The notes beneath the pieces were generated by a model, which saw nothing but the letters and a program-made list of their open reading frames with translations, was not told the DNA's origin and searched no databases. From Ferruginibacter yonginensis (GTDB lineage: Bacteria; Bacteroidota; Bacteroidia; Chitinophagales; Chitinophagaceae): a stretch of DNA of 64,000 nt. Made by a program: the position numbers and the translations under genes. Below, one piece after another: positions 7,760 through 15,901 of the stretch (position 1 is its first letter; each line of letters starts with the position of its first letter). The DNA lies in assembly GCF_042651465.1 (NCBI RefSeq), contig NZ_JBHSCZ010000002.1, positions 310,001 to 374,000 of the forward strand, written 5' to 3'.

Positions 7760-8734
7760 ATGTTGAAAAAATATTTTAATGGGCTGTTATTATTGACGGC
7801 TATTGTATTACTGCATAGTTGTCAAAAAAATATAGAGAACTTTGTAATTAACCCCGGACAAAGCGGTATTGATACGGTTTGGCAAATTTCAGTACCTGCA
7901 AATGCACCGATTATTAGTTTAAAAAACGAATTAAAAATCAACAAAACAATAGATAGTTTTTCATACAATAATACAGGTATCGTTTTTTCGTCGGGTAACC
8001 TTTCATTGGGTATTCCAAGCAATGGTTTAGCCACAGCCAATGGTTTATTTCCTACAGGGTTTGTGAGTAGGCAATCGTTGTTACTACAAAAAAGGGGCGA
8101 TTTTATTATGATGGATATGCCTACCGTAAGTAACAATAGGTTATTAGAAGCTTTTGGTGCGTTTTTTCTTGACTTAAGAAATAACCAACAACCATTAGTT
8201 GTAACCACAGGTAATAAGTTAGATGTAAAATACACCGCTACTCCTATTGTTGGCAATACCAAAATATATAACATTAGTAACAGCAACAATTTTAATTGGG
8301 AAATAAATACGGATACTGCTTTTAATTTTAGTACAATAACCAACACCGGGTACGATGTAAAAACCAATACTTTACAATGGTTGTTAAACGCTCAATTGGT
8401 TGATACAGTAGGGGTACAACAAACGGCCCTTTCTATAAAACTACCAAGCAACTACACCAATACCAACACGGCAGTTTTTATTTCATTTAATGACGCTATC
8501 ACCATTGCACCTACAACAGCCAATATCAATAACAGGGTTTTTGTTTCGGGCAGTTTGCCTGTAAATAGGCCTGTTACCATCATAGTTTTATCAAAACAAG
8601 CAGGCGATTATTATTTTGGATTACAACAAACCAATACAGCAATAGCAACTAGTGGTACGGGCACACAAGAGGTTATACTAACGCCGGTACGCCGCAGTAT
8701 TGATAACATTAAGGGTTTTTTGAATAGTCTATAG
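7760..8734 (+). CDS. Lipoprotein of unknown function
   Basis: The 324-residue protein has a clear lipoprotein signal peptide ending in LLHSC, with lipidated Cys21. The mature part is rich in Asn, Thr and short beta-prone stretches, with no motif I recognise. It follows the anti-sigma/beta-barrel gene by 39 bases and ends at a strong terminator, so it is the third gene of the sigma operon. A surface or periplasmic ligand-binding role in that signalling system is possible but is an inference from position alone. Confidence 0.75.
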   Translation: MLKKYFNGLLLLTAIVLLHSCQKNIENFVINPGQSGIDTVWQISVPANAPIISLKNELKINKTIDSFSYNNTGIVFSSGNLSLGIPSNGLATANGLFPTGFVSRQSLLLQKRGDFIMMDMPTVSNNRLLEAFGAFFLDLRNNQQPLVVTTGNKLDVKYTATPIVGNTKIYNISNSNNFNWEINTDTAFNFSTITNTGYDVKTNTLQWLLNAQLVDTVGVQQTALSIKLPSNYTNTNTAVFISFNDAITIAPTTANINNRVFVSGSLPVNRPVTIIVLSKQAGDYYFGLQQTNTAIATSGTGTQEVILTPVRRSIDNIKGFLNSL

Positions 8735-8756
8735 TTTTAAATTTAAGGGGAAAATG

Positions 8757-8790
8757 AAAAAGCTGTTCATAAAGAGATGAACAGCTTTTT
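8757..8790. terminator. Bidirectional terminator between the lipoprotein gene and pyrH
   Basis: A perfect 14-bp stem, AAAAAGCTGTTCAT with ATGAACAGCTTTTT, encloses a six-base loop and has A and T tracts on both sides. It lies between convergent genes. Confidence 0.9.
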
Positions 8791-8810
8791 TATTTATTAA
8801 ATCAATAAAC

Positions 8811-9521
8811 TTAACTAACTAATGTGCCTGTTTTTTCACCGATTACTACACTCATTAAGTTTCCAGGCTTGTTCATATCAAAAACTACAATTGGCAACTC
8901 ATTTTCCATACACAGCGTAAAGGCCGTCATATCCATTACTTTCAAGTTTTGTGAAATACACTCATTGAATGATATTTTTTCATACTTGGTTGCAGTAGGG
9001 TCTTTTTCAGGGTCAGCGGTATAAATACCATCTACCCTAGTGCCTTTTAAAATAACATCGGCTTTAATTTCAATTGCCCTTAATGAACCTGCTGTATCAG
9101 TAGTAAAATAAGGATTACCCGTACCTGCACCAAAAATAACTACACGTCCTTTTTCTAAATGTCGCATAGCTCTTCTACGAATATACGGTTCAGCAATTTG
9201 TTCCATTTTAATAGCACTTTGTAAACGAGTGGTTACACCAGCTTTTTCTAAACCACTTTGCAATGCCATACCATTAATTACAGTAGCTAACATACCCATA
9301 TAATCGCCTTGTGCTCTTTCAATACCTGTGTCAGCTTCATTCATACCACGGTAAATATTGCCACCGCCAATTACCAACGCCACTTGTACCCCCATATCGG
9401 TAATTTGTTTAATTTCTTGGGCGTATTGGGCTATTACATTAGAGTCTAACCCAAAATTTTTTTCACCCATTAATGATTCGCCAGAAAGTTTTAAAAGAAT
9501 GCGCTTGTATTTAGGTAGCAT
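8811..9521 (-). CDS. pyrH: UMP kinase
   Basis: The 236 residues are the normal length for bacterial UMP kinase of the amino-acid kinase family. Key motifs are KLSGESLMG (11-19), IGGGNIYRG (51-59), DYMGMLATVINGMALQ (73-88) and GTGNPYFTTDT (133-143). It phosphorylates UMP to UDP with ATP and is usually hexameric and regulated by GTP and UTP. It stands alone, between a shared terminator and the opp-like permease gene, which is 79 bases upstream on the same strand. Confidence 0.96.
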   Translation of the reverse strand: MLPKYKRILLKLSGESLMGEKNFGLDSNVIAQYAQEIKQITDMGVQVALVIGGGNIYRGMNEADTGIERAQGDYMGMLATVINGMALQSGLEKAGVTTRLQSAIKMEQIAEPYIRRRAMRHLEKGRVVIFGAGTGNPYFTTDTAGSLRAIEIKADVILKGTRVDGIYTADPEKDPTATKYEKISFNECISQNLKVMDMTAFTLCMENELPIVVFDMNKPGNLMSVVIGEKTGTLVS

Positions 9522-9600
9522 GTGGTTGTTTTTTTGCGAAGATAAATTTTAAGGTTAAGATTACCATTGTTCGCTGTATATTTTGATAATATTATTACAA

Positions 9601-10689
9601 CTAATGGTCTTTCACATCTAACAAATCTCTCAACGCATTGCCCAAAATGTTGATAGCAAGTACCAACATCATAATTGCAATACCGGGTATTATGGCTTGT
9701 AGTGCGTTATGGGTAATAATTAAATTGTAGTTTTCTTTTATCATTAAACCCCAACTTGGTTGAGGCGGTTGTACGCCTATGCCCAAAAAACTTAGGCCAG
9801 CTTCTACAATAATAGCCGTTGCAAAATTACTTGCCGCCAATACCAAAATTGGTCCCATAATATTGGGAAGTATGTGTTTAAAAATAATACGGTTGTTGCT
9901 AAAGCCAAGTGTGGTTGCTGCTTTCACATACTCAAGTGCCTTTGCTGCCATTACTTGCGCCCTTACTAACCTTGCAACGCTTACCCATAAGGTTAAACCC
10001 ACTGCAATAAAAATTTGCCAAAACCCTTTGCCCAAGGTTAAGGTTAACGCAAAAACTAACAGTAGTGTAGGTATGCTCCACATCACATTTATGAGCCACA
10101 TAATAACCTTATCCGTTACACCACCATAATAGCCAGCCCATGCACCAAGCAACACCCCAAGTAGTATTGATATAAACATGGCAACTATACCCACCATTAA
10201 ACTTACTCTTGTGCCTATAATAAGTCTACTTAAAATATCCCTACCATAAGCATCGGTACCCAACCCATACTTTTTTAAAATGATGTGCTGCTGAAGTTGA
10301 TCAGCATCGTTTTCTTTAACCTGGTTAATATGGTAAGCTACGGTAATACTTGTATCAACATCTACTAACTTTTGTATAATAACACTATCAGCTTTTTGAG
10401 TGTAAGATGTTATTGGTATGTATTGATGTTGTAACGGTGTACCCCAAAAACATTTTGACAATAATGATGCAGAAATATTATTTCGCAACGGTAGTTTTAA
10501 AAACAACTGTTGATATCCCATTTGTTTTGATTGAATTTCTACTGTTTGCAAATTGGCGTTGGGTGAGTTATCAGGTGCTATCATATAAGCAAATATTGAT
10601 ACCAACACCGCAGCAACAATAATAAACATAGCCACTAGTGCTAGTTTATTTTTTTTGAACAGCTGCCAAAACTTGGGTTTACTCATCAT
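9601..10689 (-). CDS. ABC transporter permease, OppC/DppC type
   Basis: This inner-membrane permease has an N-terminal helix (KLALVAMFIIVAAVLVSIFA), a long soluble insert (about residues 45-145) and a conserved core beginning LGTDAYGRDILSRLIIGTRV. The EAA loop that contacts the ATPase is EYVKAATTLGFSNNRIIFKH, and the end is IAIMMLVLAINILGNALRD. These are marks of the second permease of peptide/nickel importers. I use the double ATG at 10689 rather than an in-frame TTG at 10695. No binding protein, first permease or ATPase lies in the window, so the rest of the transporter is elsewhere. The gene starts 12 bases after aat. Confidence 0.9.
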   Translation of the reverse strand: MMSKPKFWQLFKKNKLALVAMFIIVAAVLVSIFAYMIAPDNSPNANLQTVEIQSKQMGYQQLFLKLPLRNNISASLLSKCFWGTPLQHQYIPITSYTQKADSVIIQKLVDVDTSITVAYHINQVKENDADQLQQHIILKKYGLGTDAYGRDILSRLIIGTRVSLMVGIVAMFISILLGVLLGAWAGYYGGVTDKVIMWLINVMWSIPTLLLVFALTLTLGKGFWQIFIAVGLTLWVSVARLVRAQVMAAKALEYVKAATTLGFSNNRIIFKHILPNIMGPILVLAASNFATAIIVEAGLSFLGIGVQPPQPSWGLMIKENYNLIITHNALQAIIPGIAIMMLVLAINILGNALRDLLDVKDH

Positions 10690-10701
10690 GTACAATCAAT
10701 A

Positions 10702-11340
10702 TTATTTGCATTGTAAATATTGTAAAAATTCAGCTTGCGGTATCATTGTGGCACCCAAACTAATGAGGTGTTCATTGGGTACTTGGCAATCAATTAATTG
10801 GTAATGTTGTTGTTTACAAAGCCATATCAGCGCCGCTTTTGAGGCATTACTCACCTTACTAAACATACTTTCGCCACAAAATACATTGTTAACAACTACT
10901 CCATACAATCCACCAACCAATTGTTCATCTTGCCAAACCTCTACACTTTTTGCATAGCCTAATTGATGAAACTGTTCATAAGCTGCTACTATATCATTAT
11001 TAATCCAAGTGCCATCCTGATCTTTACGGTGAATAAATTTACAACCCTTTACAACTTCCGTAAAGGCTTTGTTAATGGTGAACCGAAAGGTATTTTTTTT
11101 AAACACCTGTTGCGTACTTTTACTCACTACAATTTCATCAGGAAAAATAACACAACGTTCATGTGGTGCATACCAGCAAATAGGTTCATCTTCGCTATAC
11201 CAAGGAAAAATTCCTTGTTGATACGCTGCTATTAAAGTTGCCGGCAACAAGTTGCCACCTATGGCTAACAAACCATCATGCAAAGCATTTGATGGATGCG
11301 GAAACTGCACATTGTTTTCATTTAAAATAGCAATGTTCAT
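10702..11340 (-). CDS. aat: Leucyl/phenylalanyl-tRNA-protein transferase
   Basis: The 212-residue enzyme carries the family landmarks: FPHPSNALHDGLLAIGG near the start, AYQQGIFPWYSEDEPICWYA, APHERCVIFPDE, and GGLYGVVVNNVFCGESMFS in the catalytic core. It transfers Leu or Phe from charged tRNA to proteins with N-terminal Lys or Arg, marking them for ClpS/ClpAP degradation in the N-end rule pathway. It sits one base after the upstream glycosyltransferase frame and 12 bases before the permease, so the three reverse-strand genes form one operon of apparently unrelated functions. Confidence 0.95.
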   Translation of the reverse strand: MNIAILNENNVQFPHPSNALHDGLLAIGGNLLPATLIAAYQQGIFPWYSEDEPICWYAPHERCVIFPDEIVVSKSTQQVFKKNTFRFTINKAFTEVVKGCKFIHRKDQDGTWINNDIVAAYEQFHQLGYAKSVEVWQDEQLVGGLYGVVVNNVFCGESMFSKVSNASKAALIWLCKQQHYQLIDCQVPNEHLISLGATMIPQAEFLQYLQCK

Positions 11341-11341
11341 T

Positions 11342-12505
11342 TTATTGTACTTTTCTTTCTTTCCATTGGTACGTACTCCATTTACCTAACCAGCCTGCAA
11401 CCACTGTATACACTATATGAAAGGGTTGCATTAATGGAAAGTACCACCACAACTGCATGGCATTAAAAAATTTTGCTACAGGGTACATAAAATACCACTC
11501 TGCTAAAAATTTTAAGGCAAACATACTGCACCAAATAGTAACACCATTCCACCTTAAACCTAACCACTCAACAGTTGGGTTATAAAAAATAATTATCAGG
11601 GGTATAAATAATAACAACACATTTAAAAAATATACTAACAATAACACGGGTAAAATTCGTTTATCGTCATATTTATCAGCCTTGCTTGCCCACCTTATGC
11701 GTTGTTGAAAAAACTGTTGTATAGTTTGCACAGCTGCAGTGTTTACAATAACTGCAGGCAATTGTAAAAATTTTACTTGTTGGGGATAGTGTTTAAAAAA
11801 CTTATGCATGAGTAACATATCGTCGCCGCTAGCAATGGTATCAATACCGTTAAAGCCGTTTACTTCATAAAAGCCTTTACGGGTATAAGCCATATTGGCA
11901 CCATTACACATAGTCATTTGGTTCGCATTTACTACAGCAGTTGTAATACCTTGCAAACTCATAAAATCAACTGATTGAAATACTTCTATAAACCGATGTT
12001 GGTAATGTATAAAAACGGGAGCCGCCACAAACACTGCATTAGTTTCATTAAAAAAGTTTACATAATGTTGTAGCCAATGTGGTGGTAGTATACAATCAGC
12101 ATCAGTAGTAATAATAATATCTGCTTTAGTGTTTGCAATAGCTACTTCAATAGCCTTTTTTTTGTACGCATTAAATGCACCTTGTACAAAATCTTTCAAA
12201 TACAGTAATTTAATATTAGTTGCTTGTAGGTTGGTTACTATTGATGGTGTTTCATCATCCGAATGATCATCTACCACAATAATTTCAAATAAATGCGCTG
12301 GGTAGCTTTGTGCTATAATTGAGCTAATACATTTTTTAATATGCCGTGCTTCGTTACGTGCTGGTATAATTACAGCAACCGTTTTATTTTGATGATTTTT
12401 TTGCGTTGTAAACGTAGGTACATTTACATATAACCGCCTGTAATACAGCAACAAAGCTGCATACAACAACGCTATCAACAAAGCAGTTATATACAATACC
12501 AACAT
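11342..12505 (-). CDS. Membrane-anchored family 2 glycosyltransferase
   Basis: This protein has one N-terminal membrane helix, a GT-A catalytic domain and several C-terminal membrane helices. The catalytic domain shows VAVIIPARNEARHIKKCISS, then IIVVDDHSDDETP (nucleotide binding), ITTDADCILPPHW (DxD-like metal site), SGDDMLLMHKF and QQRIRWASKA (the QxxRW-type motif of processive or membrane GT2 enzymes). It should transfer a sugar from a nucleotide sugar to a lipid or polysaccharide acceptor at the inner membrane; the acceptor is unknown. I use the ATG at 12505 rather than a TTG at 12514. It is the first gene of the aat operon. Confidence 0.9.
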   Translation of the reverse strand: MLVLYITALLIALLYAALLLYYRRLYVNVPTFTTQKNHQNKTVAVIIPARNEARHIKKCISSIIAQSYPAHLFEIIVVDDHSDDETPSIVTNLQATNIKLLYLKDFVQGAFNAYKKKAIEVAIANTKADIIITTDADCILPPHWLQHYVNFFNETNAVFVAAPVFIHYQHRFIEVFQSVDFMSLQGITTAVVNANQMTMCNGANMAYTRKGFYEVNGFNGIDTIASGDDMLLMHKFFKHYPQQVKFLQLPAVIVNTAAVQTIQQFFQQRIRWASKADKYDDKRILPVLLLVYFLNVLLLFIPLIIIFYNPTVEWLGLRWNGVTIWCSMFALKFLAEWYFMYPVAKFFNAMQLWWYFPLMQPFHIVYTVVAGWLGKWSTYQWKERKVQ

Positions 12506-12634
12506 ATACTGCAATATAATTTTATTTCATGCAAATCGAATTGTTTACTTAGCAAGATGTTCAGCTGGATAAGTTTTTACAGTTTTTTTGAAAAATATTT
12601 TTCTGATATAAAAATTATACTTTACCTTTAGATG

Positions 12635-12648
12635 GTTGTTTAAACAAC
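12635..12648. promoter_or_regulatory. Palindrome just before marR, candidate operator
   Basis: GTTGTTTAAACAAC is an exact 14-bp palindrome ending three bases before the marR start codon. MarR proteins usually repress their own gene by binding such a palindrome near the promoter and ribosome-binding site. The upstream TACCTTTAG (12623-12631) is a near-match to the -7 element. Confidence 0.5.
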
Positions 12649-12651
12649 TAT

Positions 12652-13092
12652 ATGCCCAACAACTATTTTAAAAAGAGCGAACTATACAGTTTTATTACTG
12701 GAAAAGCCAGTACCGCTATTGCACGCCGTTTACAGAAAAATTTTAAGCAAGCCGGTATTGAAATTACCATTGAGCAATGGAGTGTGTTATACCATTTATG
12801 GAAAGAAGATGGCCTGAGTCAGCAACAATTGTGCGATGCCACTTTTAGAGATAAACCTAGCATAACACGGTTAGTTGATAACCTTGAAAAATTAGGATTG
12901 GTTAAACGTATGTCGAGTAAAGAAGACAGGCGTATCAATAAAATTTGTTTAACACCCAGTGCTCAAGAGCTGCAAGAGCAATCAATGGAGGTAGCCAACC
13001 AAACGTTGAATGAAGCATTGGTTGGGGTAACAAACGGACAAATAGAAATTGCGAAAGAAGTATTACACATGGTGTACGAAAACTTAAGCTAA
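12652..13092 (+). CDS. MarR family transcriptional regulator
   Basis: The 146-residue protein is a complete MarR winged-helix repressor. ITIEQWSVLYHLWKEDG starts the DNA-binding domain, LSQQQLCDATFRDKPSITRL is the helix-turn-helix, and NLEKLGLVKRMSSKEDRRIN is the wing with its conserved DxR. The C-terminal helix makes the dimer. It is followed after 34 bases by an acyl-CoA dehydrogenase gene, so it probably controls a fatty-acid degradation step in response to an acyl-CoA or aromatic ligand. An exact palindrome directly upstream may be its own operator. Confidence 0.93.
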   Translation: MPNNYFKKSELYSFITGKASTAIARRLQKNFKQAGIEITIEQWSVLYHLWKEDGLSQQQLCDATFRDKPSITRLVDNLEKLGLVKRMSSKEDRRINKICLTPSAQELQEQSMEVANQTLNEALVGVTNGQIEIAKEVLHMVYENLS

Positions 13093-13126
13093 CCATATTT
13101 ATTAATAACATTTAAATACAACAATT

Positions 13127-14926
13127 ATGAGTACTACCAACAATGCAACAACCGCAGCTGTACTTAAAGGTGGCGAATGGCTCATTAAAGAAAGCAATGC
13201 TTTTGAAACATTTACGCCAGAAGATTTTAATGAAGAGCAAGTAATGGTGAAAGATATGTGCTTGCAGTTTTTAGAAGCAGAAGTGCTACCTAATATTGAT
13301 CGTATTGATAAACTAGAAGCTGGGCTTATGCCATCGCTTATGGAAAAAGCTGGCGAACAAGGTTTATTGGGCGCATCTACACCTGAAGAGTTTGGTGGCT
13401 TGGGTAAAGATTTTATTACATCAACCCTTGTTAACGAAGGCTTGGGCGGCGGTTACTCTTTTAGTGTAGCCATTGCAGCGCATACAGGTATTGGCACTTT
13501 GCCTATTTTATATTTTGGTAACGATGCTCAAAAAGCGAAATACGTACCAAAATTAAGTAGCGGTGAGTGGAAAGGCGCTTACGGTTTAACAGAACCCAAC
13601 AGCGGTAGCGATGCTTTAAGTGCAAAAACTACAGCCGTATTAAATGCAGAGGGTACACACTACATTTTAAATGGACAAAAATGCTGGATTACCAATGGTG
13701 GTTTTGCAGATGTGTATACCGTTTTCGCCAAAATTGATGGCGATAAGTTTACCGCATTTATTGTTGAAAGAGGCATGGAAGGTTTTACACAAGGGCCCGA
13801 AGAGCATAAAATGGGTATCAAAGGTTCATCAACCGTACAATTGTATTTTCAAGATTGTAAAGTGCCTGTTGAAAACCTTTTAGGTGAAATTGGTAAAGGT
13901 CATATTATCGCATTCAACATCTTAAATATTGGTCGTTTAAAATTATGTGCAGCCACTTTAGGCGGTGCAAAAATGGCCATGCATGATACTATTAATTATG
14001 CCAATACCAGAGAACAATTTAAAACATCAATTGCTCAGTTTGGTGCCATTAAACATAAGTTAGCACAATGTGCTACTCGTATTTGGGTAAGCGAAAGTGC
14101 TTTGTACCGCACTAGTAAATGGATTGATGATAAAGAACATGAAATGATGAGCAGTGGCAAAACCTTTGCTGAAGCCCATTTGGGTGCGGCTGAAGAATAT
14201 GCCATTGAATGCGCCATGTTAAAAGTAGATGGTAGTGAAGTGTTGGATTATGTGGTAGATGAGGGCGTACAAATACACGGTGGTAATGGGTTTAGTGATG
14301 AGTATGTAATTAGCAGGGCTTACCGTGATAGCCGTATCAACAGAATTTACGAAGGTACCAACGAAATCAACCGCTTGCTAACAGTAGATATGATGTTGAA
14401 GAGAGCGATGAAGGGCAAATTAGATTTGATGGGACCAGCCATGCAAGTAAGCAAAGAGTTAATGAGTATACCAGATTTTGGTAGTGAAGATGAAGGCGCT
14501 TTTGCAGCCGAAAAGAAAGCAATTGTACAAATGAAAAAAGCTATTTTAATGGTAGCTGGTGCTGCTGTACAAAAATTAATGATGAGCTTAAGCAATGAGC
14601 AAGAAATTTTGATGAACATTGCCGATATGGCCATTGCTACTTTTCATGCGGAAAGTGCTTTGTTGAGGGTAATTAAATTAAGCGATAAAGAAGGGGAAGC
14701 CGCAGCAAGTGTACAAACTGATATGATGCGTATTTACCTAAACGATGCGGTTGATGCAGTAAACAAAGCTGGTAAAGAAGCCATTAATGCTTTTGCTGAT
14801 GGTGACGAACAACGTATGATGTTGTTAGGCTTAAAGCGCTTTACCAAATTAGCACCTTTTAATAGTAAAGCAGCTCGTAGAAACGTTGCTGATGCTTTAA
14901 TTGCTGCCAACAAATATCCTTGGTAA
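13127..14926 (+). CDS. Acyl-CoA dehydrogenase, long form
   Basis: The 599 residues contain an acyl-CoA dehydrogenase core plus a C-terminal extension of about 170 residues, like very-long-chain enzymes. Visible motifs are GAYGLTEPNSGSDALSAKT (FAD binding), WITNGGFADVYTVFAK, QIHGGNGFSDEYVISRAYRD and RINRIYEGTNEINR, which includes the catalytic Glu of the YEGT motif. It should oxidise acyl-CoA to trans-2-enoyl-CoA with electrons passed to ETF. The upstream MarR gene is its likely regulator. No other beta-oxidation gene is in the window. A terminator follows the stop. Confidence 0.94.
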   Translation: MSTTNNATTAAVLKGGEWLIKESNAFETFTPEDFNEEQVMVKDMCLQFLEAEVLPNIDRIDKLEAGLMPSLMEKAGEQGLLGASTPEEFGGLGKDFITSTLVNEGLGGGYSFSVAIAAHTGIGTLPILYFGNDAQKAKYVPKLSSGEWKGAYGLTEPNSGSDALSAKTTAVLNAEGTHYILNGQKCWITNGGFADVYTVFAKIDGDKFTAFIVERGMEGFTQGPEEHKMGIKGSSTVQLYFQDCKVPVENLLGEIGKGHIIAFNILNIGRLKLCAATLGGAKMAMHDTINYANTREQFKTSIAQFGAIKHKLAQCATRIWVSESALYRTSKWIDDKEHEMMSSGKTFAEAHLGAAEEYAIECAMLKVDGSEVLDYVVDEGVQIHGGNGFSDEYVISRAYRDSRINRIYEGTNEINRLLTVDMMLKRAMKGKLDLMGPAMQVSKELMSIPDFGSEDEGAFAAEKKAIVQMKKAILMVAGAAVQKLMMSLSNEQEILMNIADMAIATFHAESALLRVIKLSDKEGEAAASVQTDMMRIYLNDAVDAVNKAGKEAINAFADGDEQRMMLLGLKRFTKLAPFNSKAARRNVADALIAANKYPW

Positions 14927-14954
14927 TATTATTGAAATATAGTTAATACAAAAA

Positions 14955-14980
14955 GGCGCAACCTATGGGTTGCGTTTTTT
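14955..14980. terminator. Terminator between the acyl-CoA dehydrogenase and CPBP genes
   Basis: CGCAACC and GGGTTGCG form a GC-rich hairpin with a short loop, followed by six T on the + strand. It ends at the stop codon of the convergent CPBP gene. Confidence 0.85.
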
Positions 14981-15779
14981 ATTTTATTGGTTGTTTTTTG
15001 TTTACCCAAACAATACCAACCATACCAATAAGCAAAACAATTATTTGTGGTATAACAGTAAGCAGAGTACTTGTTTGAAGGTCATTAATATTGTTGCTAT
15101 TGTGTGATTGTAAATGAAACAAATGAACCCCTTGTGCCGTTGTGCCGAATAAACTCGTTATAAAATTTGCAGCAACATGCAAACCTGTTGGCATAGCAAT
15201 ACCATTTGAATAAACCGCTGATACACCAAAAACCAAACCCCAACAACCAGCACCCATAAAAGCGTTTTGTAAGCTCCAGCCATTTACCACATGATATACC
15301 GCAAAAAGAAAAGCTGTAAAAATGATAGCTATAGGTGTTGTAAATTTTTGCTTTAATGTTTGTAAAGTGTACCCTCTAAAAGCCACTTCTTCCATAAACG
15401 CTAATGGCAGTAACGGTAAGGCATTCAAAAGAAAATAAATACCATTGTTATTTTCATTTTTTGTGATTGTTAATCCTTGCAATGCAATCACCAGTATGGT
15501 CAATCCGCCCATAATGGTAGCAGCTACTAGTATGCCTATTAAAAAACGAGGTATTGTTGCATGCTCCCATCGCAAACCGATAGCATTGAAAGATATACCA
15601 TCAAATTTTATAAACGCAGCGCTGGTTAACAATGCAGCTAGGGTACCTATAAGCCCATGAGCTAACCTTTCATATTGAGATGGAATATTGTTTTTTAAAA
15701 AACATAATCCAATAAAAAGTACGATGAATATTATAGTAAATAAAACTACTTTTAATAAGATGGTGCTCCGTTGGTTCAT
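14979..15779 (-). CDS. CPBP family intramembrane metalloprotease
   Basis: The 266-residue membrane protein has about eight hydrophobic segments and the three motifs of the CAAX-protease/bacteriocin-processing (Abi) family: EEVAFRG with Glu130, Glu131 and Arg135; FAVYH with His163; and HVAAN with His201 and Asn205. In this family these form an intramembrane metal site that cleaves membrane-embedded substrates. The substrate here is unknown, and the neighbours give no hint. The gene is isolated between a terminator and the end of the T9SS cargo gene. Confidence 0.9.
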   Translation of the reverse strand: MNQRSTILLKVVLFTIIFIVLFIGLCFLKNNIPSQYERLAHGLIGTLAALLTSAAFIKFDGISFNAIGLRWEHATIPRFLIGILVAATIMGGLTILVIALQGLTITKNENNNGIYFLLNALPLLPLAFMEEVAFRGYTLQTLKQKFTTPIAIIFTAFLFAVYHVVNGWSLQNAFMGAGCWGLVFGVSAVYSNGIAMPTGLHVAANFITSLFGTTAQGVHLFHLQSHNSNNINDLQTSTLLTVIPQIIVLLIGMVGIVWVNKKQPIK

Positions 15780-15858
15780 ACCTCAATTTAATGAGAATTT
15801 AATAACTGCTGTTAGCCAGTACTGTGTTAATAATAGAAAATGTATTAAACGCAACATA

Positions 15859-15876
15859 CACAGATAGGTATCTGTG
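15859..15876 (-). terminator. Hairpin after the T9SS repeat protein gene
   Basis: CACAGATA and TATCTGTG flank only two bases, so the real loop is about four to six bases. On the minus strand the hairpin lies 25 bases past the stop and is followed by loosely T-rich sequence. It is a weak terminator candidate. Confidence 0.45.
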
Positions 15877-15901
15877 CATGTATACATTTCATAAAATAAT
15901 T

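Noticed and set aside
7822..8367. 181-codon open frame antisense to the lipoprotein at 7760
   Set aside because: The sense frame has a lipoprotein signal and operon position; the antisense frame has neither.
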